From the NCBI GenBank assembly GCA_040143965.1, contig JASJQH010000113.1, forward strand, positions 1 to 28,575: a stretch of 28,575 nt of DNA, written 5' to 3'. This DNA comes from Basidiobolus ranarum (taxonomy: Eukaryota > Basidiobolomycota > Basidiobolomycetes > Basidiobolales). This document shows positions 1 through 9,456 of this stretch, piece by piece. A program made the position numbers and the translations under genes. How positions within the stretch are numbered: the first letter of the stretch is position 1; each line of letters starts with the position of its first letter. Below the pieces are notes generated by a model, which did not search any database, was not told where the DNA came from, and saw only the letters and a program-made list of their open reading frames with translations.

Positions 1-707
1 CCCACAAAATCGAGTAAAGATTTCGTTCTAGAATAGGATTTCAAAGAAATCAGTTGGTCGTCATAACAATGTTGCGTAGTTATGATAAATGGGAATTTAC
101 CGATCGGCCCATTGAACCCAAACACTTGAAGAGTATTGAGGGAAACGTCCATCTGGATGTAAATAATGTACCAACATTAAAGGGATCCCAAATCCATACT
201 TGAACACATTAAGAGCGAGAAATGAACGCAAAGGTCTATCACAATCTTGGTTGCGAGTGACAATCAACACCACTATCATGGCCGTGACCTGAATAGATAG
301 TTTAGAAGTTAAGTTAGTGCCTTCAACTCAATTCTTTAAACTACATTAACTATACTCACCATTGAGAACGAGAAAACAAAGTTAGTAATGAGTAAAATCC
401 GATTTGTTCGTGAAATGGTCCGATAATTATCGCGTATATGTGAAAGTAAATTCCTCCTGGCTAGTACAGCGTTATGTACTGAGGGGGAACGTGAAGAGTC
501 ATCGTTTGTTGGTGGCGTGAGTAAAAAAGGATGGGGTGCTTCCGTCGGAGGATTTGGAGTGACGTTACTTTCGGTAACTTCCAGTATTGCTGTAGATGGC
601 TCAGTATCATAGGCGTTTGTGGCTATTTCGGAAGGTAAAGGCACTGATTCTTGATTAGTTTTTGAGATTGGAACAACAGCGAGAGTACTGAGTTTGTTTG
701 AATCCAT
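1..707 (-). CDS. Multi-pass membrane protein, 5' part (RING ubiquitin-ligase-like N-terminus)
   Basis: Exons read on the minus strand are 707-360, 288-101 and 27-1, and the gene continues off the left edge. Both introns are GT-AG: 359-289 (71 nt, GTGAGT donor, CAG acceptor) and 100-28 (73 nt, GTAAAT donor, TAG acceptor), and phases match. The first ~85 residues are polar and rich in Ser, Thr and Pro, followed by a basic stretch and a hydrophobic segment (residues about 103-126) that crosses the first splice junction. After it come a Cys-Asp-x-Pro-Leu-Arg motif and a second hydrophobic segment. This order (Ser/Thr/Pro-rich head, membrane segment, CDRPLR-like loop, membrane segment, then a SLLDF-like start) resembles the N-terminal membrane region of fungal and plant membrane RING E3 ligases. 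The RING itself would lie outside the window, so the family call is inference. Gene model fairly sure, function tentative. Confidence 0.6.
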
Positions 708-1043
708 TTAGCAGATCCACAGTGTATATAGAAGATATATAAAGAGTAATTCTACAGTTGAAGGCACCTTGGGCCTATTTGTTAGAGGCGAAATAAATGA
801 AATCAATGGAGAGCACGGTTGAAAAATGATTTTTAATCTCAAGGAAACCGAATTCGAAAGCCGTCCCGTTACACGAAGTAATTAAAAAGGCTCGATGCAT
901 GGGATCTCCATCTGGGCCAATTAGAGAGAACTTTATTTCCTATCTACACGTATACCAATACTCAGTCATTACTTACTAGATCTGATGAGTTGACATTGTT
1001 ATAAATAAGTTGTGTAAGATTTAAACTAAATATTCAATACAAA

Positions 1044-1055
1044 TAACCCTAACCC
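1044..1055 (+). promoter_or_regulatory. Telomere-like AACCCTAACCC box
   Basis: Two adjoining CCCTAA units lie between divergent genes. Boxes of this kind in fungal promoters are known targets of TTAGGG-binding factors such as Teb1 of fission yeast and Tay1 of Yarrowia. A role here is inference. Confidence 0.4.
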
Positions 1056-1309
1056 ACCATTCCTGATTGATCTTGCTTTTACTCGCTTGTAGTTTTCATA
1101 CTGAATACTCTTTTTAATATTGACATTGTATTTGTGCTTTTTAGCATGCAGTCTTATCTGATAGTTTCTCTAGGTCTTATCCATCCCTTGTTGATTGTTC
1201 AATATATGCTTGTTGAAAGAGTAGACAAATAATTATTTAATCTACTTCAATATTAGAAATCGAATAAAGCTAGTGGCGCAGTCACCTTATGTAATTCGAT
1301 TAGTTCAGC

Positions 1310-1317
1310 TATATAAG
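1310..1317 (+). promoter_or_regulatory. TATA box of the exonuclease gene
   Basis: TATATAAG lies 44 nt upstream of the ATG at 1361, the right distance for a short 5' leader. Confidence 0.6.
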
Positions 1318-1360
1318 AGTCATTTTATATTTATAGTCAACACTTGACGATATTACACTA

Positions 1361-3442
1361 ATGGATAGGAACAACGAAGATAACTTAAGTATCGATGAAT
1401 CAGGAAAGACCTTCAACCCTGATCCTTTATTAAGCGAGTTAAAAGTGAATTTGGAGAACGATAATTACTCTAAAGCACTGGGAATATGCCAAAGACTAAC
1501 TCGACAAGCACAACGCGAAGTTGCTCAAGCTGACCTGGTAAGAGAAGTTGTCAGAGAAGAATTGGTATGCATTGACGCTCACTTAGCCACTATTTATACA
1601 ACCCAACCTCTTGAGGAGTCTTCTGTAATCGAAAGCCAAGTAGTAGATGCGGATTCCAAACCTAGTAGTTTAATCAAATTTTCTAAAAAACTTATAACTG
1701 AGTATAGCTTTGAGTTATCCTCTTTTCCCAACATCTATTTAGCTCATTTACACAGTCGTTTTCGGTGGCTTTTATACTCTCGTATGACAGCCAAGACCAA
1801 GACTACGGAAAACTGGGACACTCTAATTGAGTACGCTTTAAAAGAACATCCCGAACTTGCTCGTACTGGTATTCAACAATTACTAAAGTATAAAGATCTA
1901 AAAGGAATCTATCAATTTTTTGGAAAGGAGATCGGGGACAAGTATCAGAATCAGATTGCTCTCGATGTTGAATCTAAAGAGGTAGAAAGTAACGAGGAAA
2001 TCCCTTTAGTGACATATTATTGCAAACCTAAAGATGTTGAAATCACTTTTGTTGCTGACGAGAGGACACTTGGCGAATGTCAAACTAATGTTTTACATTC
2101 CTCCGTAACTCGAGTTGGATTAGACTGTGAATGGAGACCTCTATCTTTCTCAGACACCACCAGATGTGCTCTTATACAAATTGGAACTGCAAATCACATA
2201 TATTTATTAGATGGGATTAACCTTCCAAGAGATCTAGTAACTCAATTTCTCGTAGCATTGTTTGGTTCCAAGGAAATCATCAAGTATGGATATGATTTTA
2301 GCTCTGATATCTCGATCCTTTGTCAGACTTATCCTGAAATTGAAGGCAAAACTCTATCTCAATACGTTAACTTGGCACGACCTCAGCCGTTAATTGTAAA
2401 GCTGCTCACCTCCACTGGAACTGGAACTGGCCTAGCTGCTCTCGTCAAATCTGTGCTTAAATGTGATCTCGACAAGAAATTTCAAATTTCTGATTGGGAA
2501 CGTAGACCCCTATTAGACGATCAAATGCTGTATGCAGGTAAAGAGATAGAACTGTATACTCTCATTTTCTCATACTAAATGGCAATTTGTACCTCAGCCA
2601 ACGACGCATATTGCTTGTTGGATTTAGCCAACGGTTTGAATGGAATCATCGAGGATGTCACCACCGAAGTATCTGCACTGCTTAAAAAATCCATTGAGCC
2701 TACAACTATTACGCTAACCATGAAGAGAGAAAAACCCAAGAGATCATCAGCAAATAAGTTGATAGTACGACCACAACCAGCTTCTGACAATGGTTCGAAA
2801 CAATCTGTATCCGAAGTTCATACATTGATTGATCCAAATCTACCAAAGCTTGCACGAAAACTTCGACTTTGTGGAATCGACGCATTGGTACCATTATCTT
2901 CCAACACACAGTCCATCTTAAACCTCATCACCTCCAAAGAATCCCCTCGAATTTTCTTCACAAAAACCAAGGCATTATTTAACGCTCTCTCCTCTCATTT
3001 GCAAAATGTTCAAACGAACCCCGAAACCGGGGAATCTACATTCGACACCGTTGGGCTACATCTATTGCAATCTAATACGACACTTGAGCAAGTGACTGAG
3101 ATCGTAGAGAAGATGAGCATTCGAGTTACAGTAAAAGACCTATTAAGCAGATGTACCGTATGCAATTCAAACCGATGGATCGGAAGAACATCCAAGGAAA
3201 TTCAAGAAAGACAAAACTTTGGTGGAGTCAGATATCATGAATTCGTTCGCAATAGTTCGGCTGAGTTGGAATCAACCGAAAACTCCAGTCACATCAAAAG
3301 AAAAGATTGGATTCCAGAAACCATTTGTGAAACAGTGGAGAGGTTTATTGAATGCGAAGAATGTAACAAGATTTATTGGATTGGAGGGCATGCGAAGAGA
3401 GTTATAAAGGGTATGGAAGGGATACTTGATACCTCCACCTGA
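1361..3442 (+). CDS. 3'-5' exonuclease with Mut7-C domain (MUT-7/EXD3-like)
   Basis: Two exons, 1361-2537 and 2598-3442, give 673 residues. The intron (60 nt, GTAAAG donor, TACTAAAT branch-like site, CAG acceptor) is needed because frame 1 stops at 2576-2578. Residues 1-220 are mainly helical and unassigned. Residues about 225-405 are a DnaQ-like exonuclease of the DEDDy type: Asp255 and Glu257 in LDCEW, Asp312/Asp316 in YDFSSD, and Tyr391 with Asp395 in YAAND. The C-terminal half (about 445-670) matches Mut7-C: an LPKLARKLRLCGID-type PIN-like start, then a Cys-x2-Cys pair (CTVC) and a second pair (CEEC) that would form a zinc ribbon ending in IYWIGGH. C. elegans MUT-7 acts in RNA silencing; the fungal role is unknown. 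The intron lies between Tyr391 and Asp395, so an unspliced message would make an inactive 405-residue protein. Confidence 0.85.
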
Positions 3443-3486
3443 ACTTTGCCTTTGTGTATATTCTTAACTCAGATGACGAGAATTAT

Positions 3487-3500
3487 ACCCTAACCCTAAC
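3487..3500 (+). promoter_or_regulatory. Telomere-like ACCCTAACCCTAAC box
   Basis: Just over two CCCTAA units lie 45 nt past the exonuclease stop codon. It could act in 3'-end formation or on the distant phosphomutase promoter; function is unknown. Confidence 0.35.
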
Positions 3501-4105
3501 TCTACAATGCCACAAATCATAATACGTATTTCACTGTAGGTTAGTATTCATCTCATGTATGTAACGAACTTTGATGTAATTAACGTCAAGATATAAGTAA
3601 ATGATCAGGAGTGCCTAGGTCCTTTGGGGATTTCCAAGCATCCTTACAAATGTTCAGTTCATTGTGGCTTATAATACACATTAATTAGTCTATCTCTAGT
3701 TAACAAGCGGGTAAGTTTTTTTTCTCGATTCATCCAACCCACTCAATCTTTCTAAAACAAGTTATAAAGTAAATCTGATTCATTGAGGAGTATTATGTTC
3801 AAATAAACTTCAGCCACAGATTGAATAAGGCAACATTCATCCTGGCGAAGAGATCCAATACCTGAGGTTGTATCGTGGTAAAAGGTCCTTGGAAGGAGTC
3901 GGTATCACCACCATATTACGTAAAATGAATTAACAATTGCGGTCTTAAAGAGCGTGCGAGACATTGACATTTAATGAGTTAAGGGTACGGTTAAGGATAT
4001 GGTGTGTGGTACCAAGTGTTCGTAAATAGAAACTGGCTAGTGGAGAGATAATACCAAATGTAGCCTTACTTAACCCAGAGAATATTGTTCTCATTAATTA
4101 AGTCC

Positions 4106-4117
4106 AACCCTAACCCT
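4106..4117 (+). promoter_or_regulatory. Telomere-like AACCCTAACCCT box
   Basis: Two CCCTAA-type units lie about 280 nt upstream of the phosphomutase ATG in the same orientation as the box at 1044. A promoter role is inference. Confidence 0.4.
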
Positions 4118-4336
4118 TTTCCTAATTCTAAAGATTTCCGAGGAATTCGACTGAATGTTTCCTAATCAGTATCATTGGACCAATTCCTCAACCCGAGTAG
4201 TCGTGGCCAAATTTTGTGAGTTAGTATTTGTCCAACCCCAATCAGACCTCCAAGCGTCATAGGCTGTGATCGAGACCAAATCAAAAGAAATTCCATTCAT
4301 TGGTCAGATGGGTCTTTGGCAGAGAGTAAACAACAG

Positions 4337-4345
4337 TATTTAAAT
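4337..4345 (+). promoter_or_regulatory. TATA box of the phosphomutase gene
   Basis: TATTTAAAT lies about 52 nt upstream of the ATG at 4397. Confidence 0.5.
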
Positions 4346-4396
4346 GATTCCTAGCTACCGAAACATCATCTACTCAACTCATCTTCAATTATCATT

Positions 4397-6187
4397 ATGA
4401 CCACCCCTACTGTTCAGGAATTAGCTCAAGAATGGATTCGTCTTGACCGTAATCCCAAGACTCGTGATGAAATTGAATCTCTTTTAAAGGAAAATAACTT
4501 GGTCGAGCTTGAGAAGCGTCTACGTAATAGAATCGCCTTTGGTACTGCTGGACTTCGCTCAAGTATGGAAGCTGGTTTCGCCCATATGAACGATTTGACC
4601 GTAATCCAAGCTACTCAAGGTCTCTGCCAATATGTCCTCGATACTGTCCCCAATGCTGCTGAACGCGGTGTGGTCATTGGCCATGATCATCGTTATAACT
4701 CTGAAATGTTCGCTAAACTTACTGCTGGCGTTTTCCTCTCCAAAGGTATGAAAGTTTACTTTTATCGCAAGTTGGTGCACACTCCTCTCGTACCTTTTGG
4801 AGTGAAAACCTTGAACGCTTCATGCGGTATCATGATCACCGCCTCACATAACCCTAAGGAGGACAACGGATATAAGGTATACTGGGAAAATGCTTGCCAA
4901 ATCATTCCTCCCCACGATAAAGGAATCGCCCAAAGTATCGAGGAGAACCTTGAGCTCTGGACATGGGATAGCGAGTTGGTCAACAAAAGTGAACTCTGTA
5001 TCGATCCAACTGAGGAGATGACTAACAAGTACTTGGATGCGTTGGAAAAGCTTAGTCAGAATAAGAGTAAGAATGGCGAGTGTGATGTGAAATTCGTCTA
5101 CAGTGCTATGCACGGTGTAGGTGGTGATATTTCTCGTAGAGCCTTCGAGAAGTTCGGTTTCAAACCATTCGAAGTAGTCAAAGAACAATTCGAACCTAAT
5201 CCTGACTTCCCTACCGTTAAATTCCCTAACCCTGAGGAGTATGGTGCCTTAGACCTCGCTGTTAAGACTGCTAGTGAGTGTGGTGCCACTCTTGTGCTTG
5301 CTAATGATCCTGATGCTGATCGTTTGGCTTGCTCCCAACTCTTGGCTGATGGTTCATGGTATACATTTACCGGAAATGAGCTTGGTACTATCCTTGCCTC
5401 TAAAGTCTTTGCCGATAGAAAGGCTTCAGGCAAGTTCAACAACAAGTGTGCTATGTTAGCCAGTGCCGTATCATCTAAAATGTTGCAAGCCATGGGTGAT
5501 GCTGAAGGGTTCTATTTCGAAGAAACTTTGACCGGATTCAAGTGGCTTGGAAATAGAGCTATTTCTCTTGAACCAGAAGGTTATGACACCATGTTCGCTT
5601 TCGAGGAAGCCATCGGTTTCATGGTAGAGGATGTTGTACGCGACAAAGATGGTGTATCAGCACTTGTTGTCTTTGCTGAACTTGCTGCTCAGCTTGCCGA
5701 AAAGGGACAAACTGTATATGATCACTTACAAGGATTATACAAGAAGTATGGCTACTTTGTATCAAACAACTCCTACTATATCTGCCGCTCCAAGCCTACC
5801 ATTGACACCATTTTCAACAAGATCAGATTTGGTAGCAACCCAGTGGTAGCCAACAATGATTACGGTTATGAATTGGCTTATCCCACTCATTTCAATGGTG
5901 TCAAGGTTACCTACATCCGTGATTTGACCATTGGTTATGATACCAGCCGTGATGACAAGAAGCCACTTCTCCCAGTGTCTGCATCCTCTCATATGATCAC
6001 TTTCAAGTTAGAGAACTCCTTGGTAATTACACTCCGTACTTCTGGTACTGAACCCAAGATCAAGTGGTACTCCGAAATGACCGGCACCAATCCTGATGAA
6101 GTTCGTAAGGAGCTTGATGCATTGGTCAAGGTTATTACTGACGATCTCTTGGAGCCCACAGTTCATAACCTTGAAGCACGTGCTTAA
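4397..6187 (+). CDS. Phosphoglucomutase/phosphopentomutase (human PGM2 / yeast Pgm3 type)
   Basis: Single exon of 596 residues, close to the usual 600-620 of this subgroup. It is an alpha-D-phosphohexomutase of the cytosol that moves phosphate between C1 and C5 of ribose (or C1 and C6 of glucose). Visible motifs are FGTAGLR (48-54), the catalytic TASHNPK loop with Ser150, the metal-binding DPDADR loop (304-309), the sugar-binding FEEAIG loop (402-407) and the phosphate-binding RTSGTEPK loop (547-554). The GTAGLR start and KEDNGYK after the active serine favour the PGM2/phosphopentomutase branch over classical PGM1. The enzyme would connect nucleoside ribose-1-phosphate with the pentose phosphate pathway, which fits HPRT elsewhere in the window only loosely. 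Codon use looks biased to C/T-ending codons, suggesting good expression. Confidence 0.93.
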   Translation: MTTPTVQELAQEWIRLDRNPKTRDEIESLLKENNLVELEKRLRNRIAFGTAGLRSSMEAGFAHMNDLTVIQATQGLCQYVLDTVPNAAERGVVIGHDHRYNSEMFAKLTAGVFLSKGMKVYFYRKLVHTPLVPFGVKTLNASCGIMITASHNPKEDNGYKVYWENACQIIPPHDKGIAQSIEENLELWTWDSELVNKSELCIDPTEEMTNKYLDALEKLSQNKSKNGECDVKFVYSAMHGVGGDISRRAFEKFGFKPFEVVKEQFEPNPDFPTVKFPNPEEYGALDLAVKTASECGATLVLANDPDADRLACSQLLADGSWYTFTGNELGTILASKVFADRKASGKFNNKCAMLASAVSSKMLQAMGDAEGFYFEETLTGFKWLGNRAISLEPEGYDTMFAFEEAIGFMVEDVVRDKDGVSALVVFAELAAQLAEKGQTVYDHLQGLYKKYGYFVSNNSYYICRSKPTIDTIFNKIRFGSNPVVANNDYGYELAYPTHFNGVKVTYIRDLTIGYDTSRDDKKPLLPVSASSHMITFKLENSLVITLRTSGTEPKIKWYSEMTGTNPDEVRKELDALVKVITDDLLEPTVHNLEARA

Positions 6188-6401
6188 ATCCGGTTGACTC
6201 CAAAGAACCCCTTTTATGTATATTTTCAAACGCCAATTCCAACACCGACTCCCACGTACCTTCACTAAAATAGAATCAATTTGTCGCAGATGATTGTTTC
6301 ATTTTCATAAGCTAATAAATACCCAGATGTAAACATCAACGTGTATTATTTATGTTTGTGGCTGAAGAGTGAGTTTATCTAGTATATTTTGTTAATCTGA
6401 T

Positions 6402-7524
6402 CTATATGAAAGTTGTATATGAAACGATCATTCCAAACATCATGACAATGGGTACTGCGATGTGGAATGACAGAGTGACTGCACTTTCGGAGGGTTGATC
6501 ACCTTGTCTAATGAGGAGTTAGGGTTAGGAGTAGAGTTAGAGCTAGACTTGAATAATACAGTCATTTCAAAGATAGACTTACTTTGCTGGATATTGTATT
6601 GTAGTGGGACACTGAGAACTACCTCTGTATTTCTGAGCGGGGACATATTGATTTCTACCTTTGACATTGAGATAGATCCACACTTCTTCAAGGGTGCCAT
6701 TTTTACAATGAAACCAAGGGTCGACATTAAGTGATTTCTTCACTGCGTTGATCATATCCTGTCTCTGGTAACTTTTTCCTGGTGTGATTCCAGCACTATT
6801 TAAAGCGGAGTAAATATTATATTGTTGACGTAATTGAATCACTGTCTCAAAATAGTCCATCATCTCTTGATATTTTCGATAAGTATTGCCATAACATTGA
6901 GGTGCTAGTGTGGTCACGCAAGTTCCATGTTTATCCCATTCATGAGTCCTATTCCCATGTACATTAACTTCATTAATCTATGTTAATTCTCAGAATTCCA
7001 TTGAATTTTTTTTTCGTTTACCAGAAACCACTATTATCTCCATTATAAGATACCCAATATGTATTCATCTCTTGATATAAAGTGGTGTTTTGTTGTTCTA
7101 CAATTTTTCCCACGTTAGAATATTTTCGAGAAGGGTCACAACCCGTTGAAGGTGCGTAAGAGCCGTTACTGATAATAAGAATAAAGTGAGTATAAGAAGG
7201 GTCAGTTGAATAATTTCATAAAAAATCTTTTCTTAATTACCAAGAATTAGGCCATAAACCATGAATGGTAAAAGATTTAGGAGGTCCTTGTTTTGTGAGC
7301 CACTTTTAACTGGTTTAGTTTTTTAATTAGTTAAAGTCAAAGTGAAATATTCTTTTTACCTGTTGAGCAAATACTATTAAACCATAAGAGGGGGCGCAAC
7401 AGGTGTTTGAGGAGGGTGTGCTTGGTAAAGAACAGGATATTCCGTCTAAAGGACAGCTCGGTGCTTGTGCTGATATTACAGCAATATAGCAACACAAAAA
7501 ACTTAAGCCTAACTTGAATTGCAT
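6402..7524 (-). CDS. Secreted ribonuclease T2, possible hydrophobic C-terminal tail
   Basis: Exons on the minus strand are 7524-7360, 7302-7241, 7168-7022, 6948-6583 and 6507-6402, giving 281 residues. A signal peptide occupies about residues 1-19 (hydrophobic core, then AQA). The mature part starts with a Cys-rich stretch typical of fungal RNase T2. Active-site segment CAS I is FTIHGLWP (66-73, His69) and CAS II is HEWDKHGTC (127-135, His127, Glu128, His132). It cleaves single-stranded RNA in the vacuole or outside the cell. Intron 1 ends in AAG, introns 2-4 in CAG, TAG and TAG. The catalytic domain ends with IQYPAK, and the GTAAGT donor of the last intron (6582-6508) follows at once. If it is spliced, a 34-residue hydrophobic tail is added that looks like a GPI or membrane anchor signal. 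If retained, the protein stops after PAK (247 residues, stop 6581-6579). Catalytic identity is sure, the last exon less so. Confidence 0.88.
6518..6529 (-). promoter_or_regulatory. Telomere-like repeat inside the last RNase T2 intron
   Basis: On the minus strand this reads CCTAACCCTAAC, ten nt before the acceptor TAG of intron 6582-6508. Its CTAAC cores are good branch-point candidates, so here the motif may simply be splicing sequence. Confidence 0.4.
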
Positions 7525-8071
7525 TATTAGAGGAAGGGCCAGTATTTACTCGTAAAATACTCTTCCAAGTGACTTGTTGGAAACTAAGTATTCAAACTCA
7601 AATCTCTTTCCAATCCAATGTCACGTGATAACATTATTTGATTTTCGATGGGAGTTTAAGACGTTCCAATAATCGCAAGTCACTAATTCTAATACGTCGA
7701 TCAGCTTTAACATGAGTGTACAATCAACTTTTGTGTACCTTGGAAGATTCGAAACAACATAGCTTATTCCTACCAAGAGATGACTGGTGGAAGAGAGAAG
7801 TCCAATAGACTAAAGATTAATCGGAAATATAATCAAATTGTGATCAAGAGCAGAGCACCTCATTGATTGTCGTTTCTTAAATCATATTTGTCCTACTTGT
7901 GGTGATTTTGTGTAAGTAGTGAACTTTAATCACGTATTATCCCGTCAATTATCGTTAGAATGACGTGACCGTTCATTCACCACAGTCGATATGACTTAAC
8001 TCGATGTGGATAAAAAGTACCTTGCATACCCTGCCTTTTCATTCATTTTTCTTAAGAGTTACAGTGAGGAA
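7525..8071. other. Divergent intergenic region
   Basis: Shared upstream region of RNase T2 (minus) and the mitochondrial carrier (plus). It holds a TCACGTGA palindrome at 7621-7628 and a GATAAAAAG TATA-like stretch near 8008-8016 before the carrier gene. No coding signal seen. Confidence 0.5.
7621..7628. promoter_or_regulatory. TCACGTGA E-box palindrome
   Basis: A perfect 8-nt palindrome about 97 nt upstream of the RNase T2 start. CACGTG is the site of bHLH factors, including the fungal phosphate regulators Pho4 and NUC-1. RNases that salvage phosphate are plausible targets, but that link is inference. Confidence 0.4.
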
Positions 8072-9418
8072 ATGACTAATAAACAAGTAGGAAAAGTACA
8101 GTTGGTTGAGGGTTGGAAGGATTTTTTGGCTGGAAGGTAAGTACTGGTGTCGTTCTATATACTTTTTTTTACTAACTTTATGACTTTCATATCTGCATAG
8201 TTTTGGTGGTATGGCGCAAGTTCTTATTGGTCACCCGTTAGATACCATTAAAGTAAGTTACTCCATTACCTGGGCGAGTCCTGGTGCTTCCATACACTAA
8301 AGTTCATACAATTCTCGAGTCAAGAGAGTGTTCTAACTTATGAATATCTGTTCATAACAATAGACTCGACTTCAAATTGAGGGAGCTAGTAGCCGCTTCA
8401 AGGGCCCACTTGACTGTTTAGTTCAGACAGTTAGACATGAGGGTTTCTTAGGATTGTACAAAGGTGATTTATCACTAAATGAAACGTCCTTACGTCGACT
8501 CTTGGAGGTTTTCATATTGACCGTCCAATGATTTTTTTATAGGTATGGCCTCTCCTCTAGTTGGAATCTCTGCTGTAAATGCTCTACTCTTCGCGGCCTA
8601 TTCTCGATTAAAGACGGTTCAACTAACCAACCCTGAAGACACGCTAACAATTGGCCAGATCGCAATAGCTGGGGCTGGAGCAGGTGACAAGTAATTTAAT
8701 AATTTCATAGAAATAAGGAGACTAAACAAATTCATTGAGTAGGAGCTATCAACAGTATTCTAGCGTCACCAGTAGAGCTTTTAAAAATTCGACTCCAGGG
8801 ACAATATCATGGTAAAGGGGACTCAAAGAGATTATATTCGGGGCCAATTGATTGTGCACAGAAGTTGATCAAAGAAGGTGGATTGAGAAATGGACTATTC
8901 CGTGGGTTTTGGATCACAGTATTAAGAGAAATACCTGCATACGCAGGATTCTATGCAGGCTTCGAAACGGCCAAACGTGCATTAACACCAGCTTCTGGAA
9001 ATGTAAACGAGCTTCCTGTGTGGAAATTGATGATTGCTGGTTCGTGTGGTGGTGTATCTTACTGGTGTGTCAGTTACCCGTTAGATGTGATAAAATCCAA
9101 AGCTCAGAACTCCAACTCACTGCTAAGAAAAGATTACGTGATTAGCATTGGTAAGGATATCTATCGTGAGGGTGGATTAGGAGCATTGTTCAGAGGATTT
9201 ACTCCAACAGGTATGTTTAAGTTTGTCTGAAGATCTCATTATAATCTGATCTAACCACCTTGAATCCATCACTTGACGTATATTAGTTATCAGAAGGTAA
9301 GTTTTACTTTAGATCATTGCGACGATCACTTGGTTAACTGGCATTTATTTTTAGTATACCTGCCGCCGCCGCTACCTTTACTACTTACGAGCTGGTGATG
9401 CGCATTTTAAACTTATAA
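8072..9418 (+). CDS. Mitochondrial carrier family (SLC25) protein, seven exons
   Basis: Exons are 8072-8136, 8201-8252, 8364-8463, 8543-8683, 8743-9210, 9287-9296 and 9355-9418, giving 299 residues. All introns are GT-TAG and every phase closes. Three carrier repeats are visible, each with the signature P-x-[DE]-x-x-[KR]: PLDTIK (repeat 1, split by an intron just after it), PVELLK (repeat 2) and PLDVIK (repeat 3). Six membrane helices are expected in the inner mitochondrial membrane. The order GHPLDTIKTRLQ, SPVELLKIRLQ and SYPLDVIKSK with a VIRS-PAAAATF end resembles the carnitine/amino-acid subgroup (Crc1, Ymc1, Ort1). The exact substrate cannot be read from this. Exon 6 is only 10 nt long and encodes the conserved VIR step. 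The gene is convergent with the REEP-like gene, 38 nt apart. Confidence 0.9.
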
Positions 9419-9456
9419 ACAAATATAAAATAATAATACATTGAGACTCCAATAAA

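Larger units (their letters stand above)
708..1360. other. Divergent intergenic region
   Basis: Shared upstream region of the membrane-protein gene (minus) and the exonuclease gene (plus). It holds a telomere-like TAACCCTAACCC box at 1044-1055, a TATATAAG box 44 nt before the exonuclease start, and a TATATATC-like stretch near 735-742 that could serve the minus-strand gene. I see no coding signal. Confidence 0.6.
3443..4396. other. Intergenic region between tandem genes
   Basis: The 3' flank of the exonuclease gene and the promoter of the phosphomutase gene. It has two telomere-like boxes (3487-3500 and 4106-4117) and a TATTTAAAT TATA box near the phosphomutase start. I checked both strands for spliced reading frames and saw none that looked coding. 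Confidence 0.55.

Noticed and set aside
3487-3500. Chromosome end or internal telomere scar
   Set aside because: Only two units long, with ordinary genes on both sides; similar short boxes occur in other intergenic regions.
6440-6727. Minus-strand 95-codon frame overlapping the end of RNase T2
   Set aside because: It overlaps the catalytic-domain C-terminus in a different frame and lacks any recognisable pattern; the in-frame splice to 6507 explains the region better.
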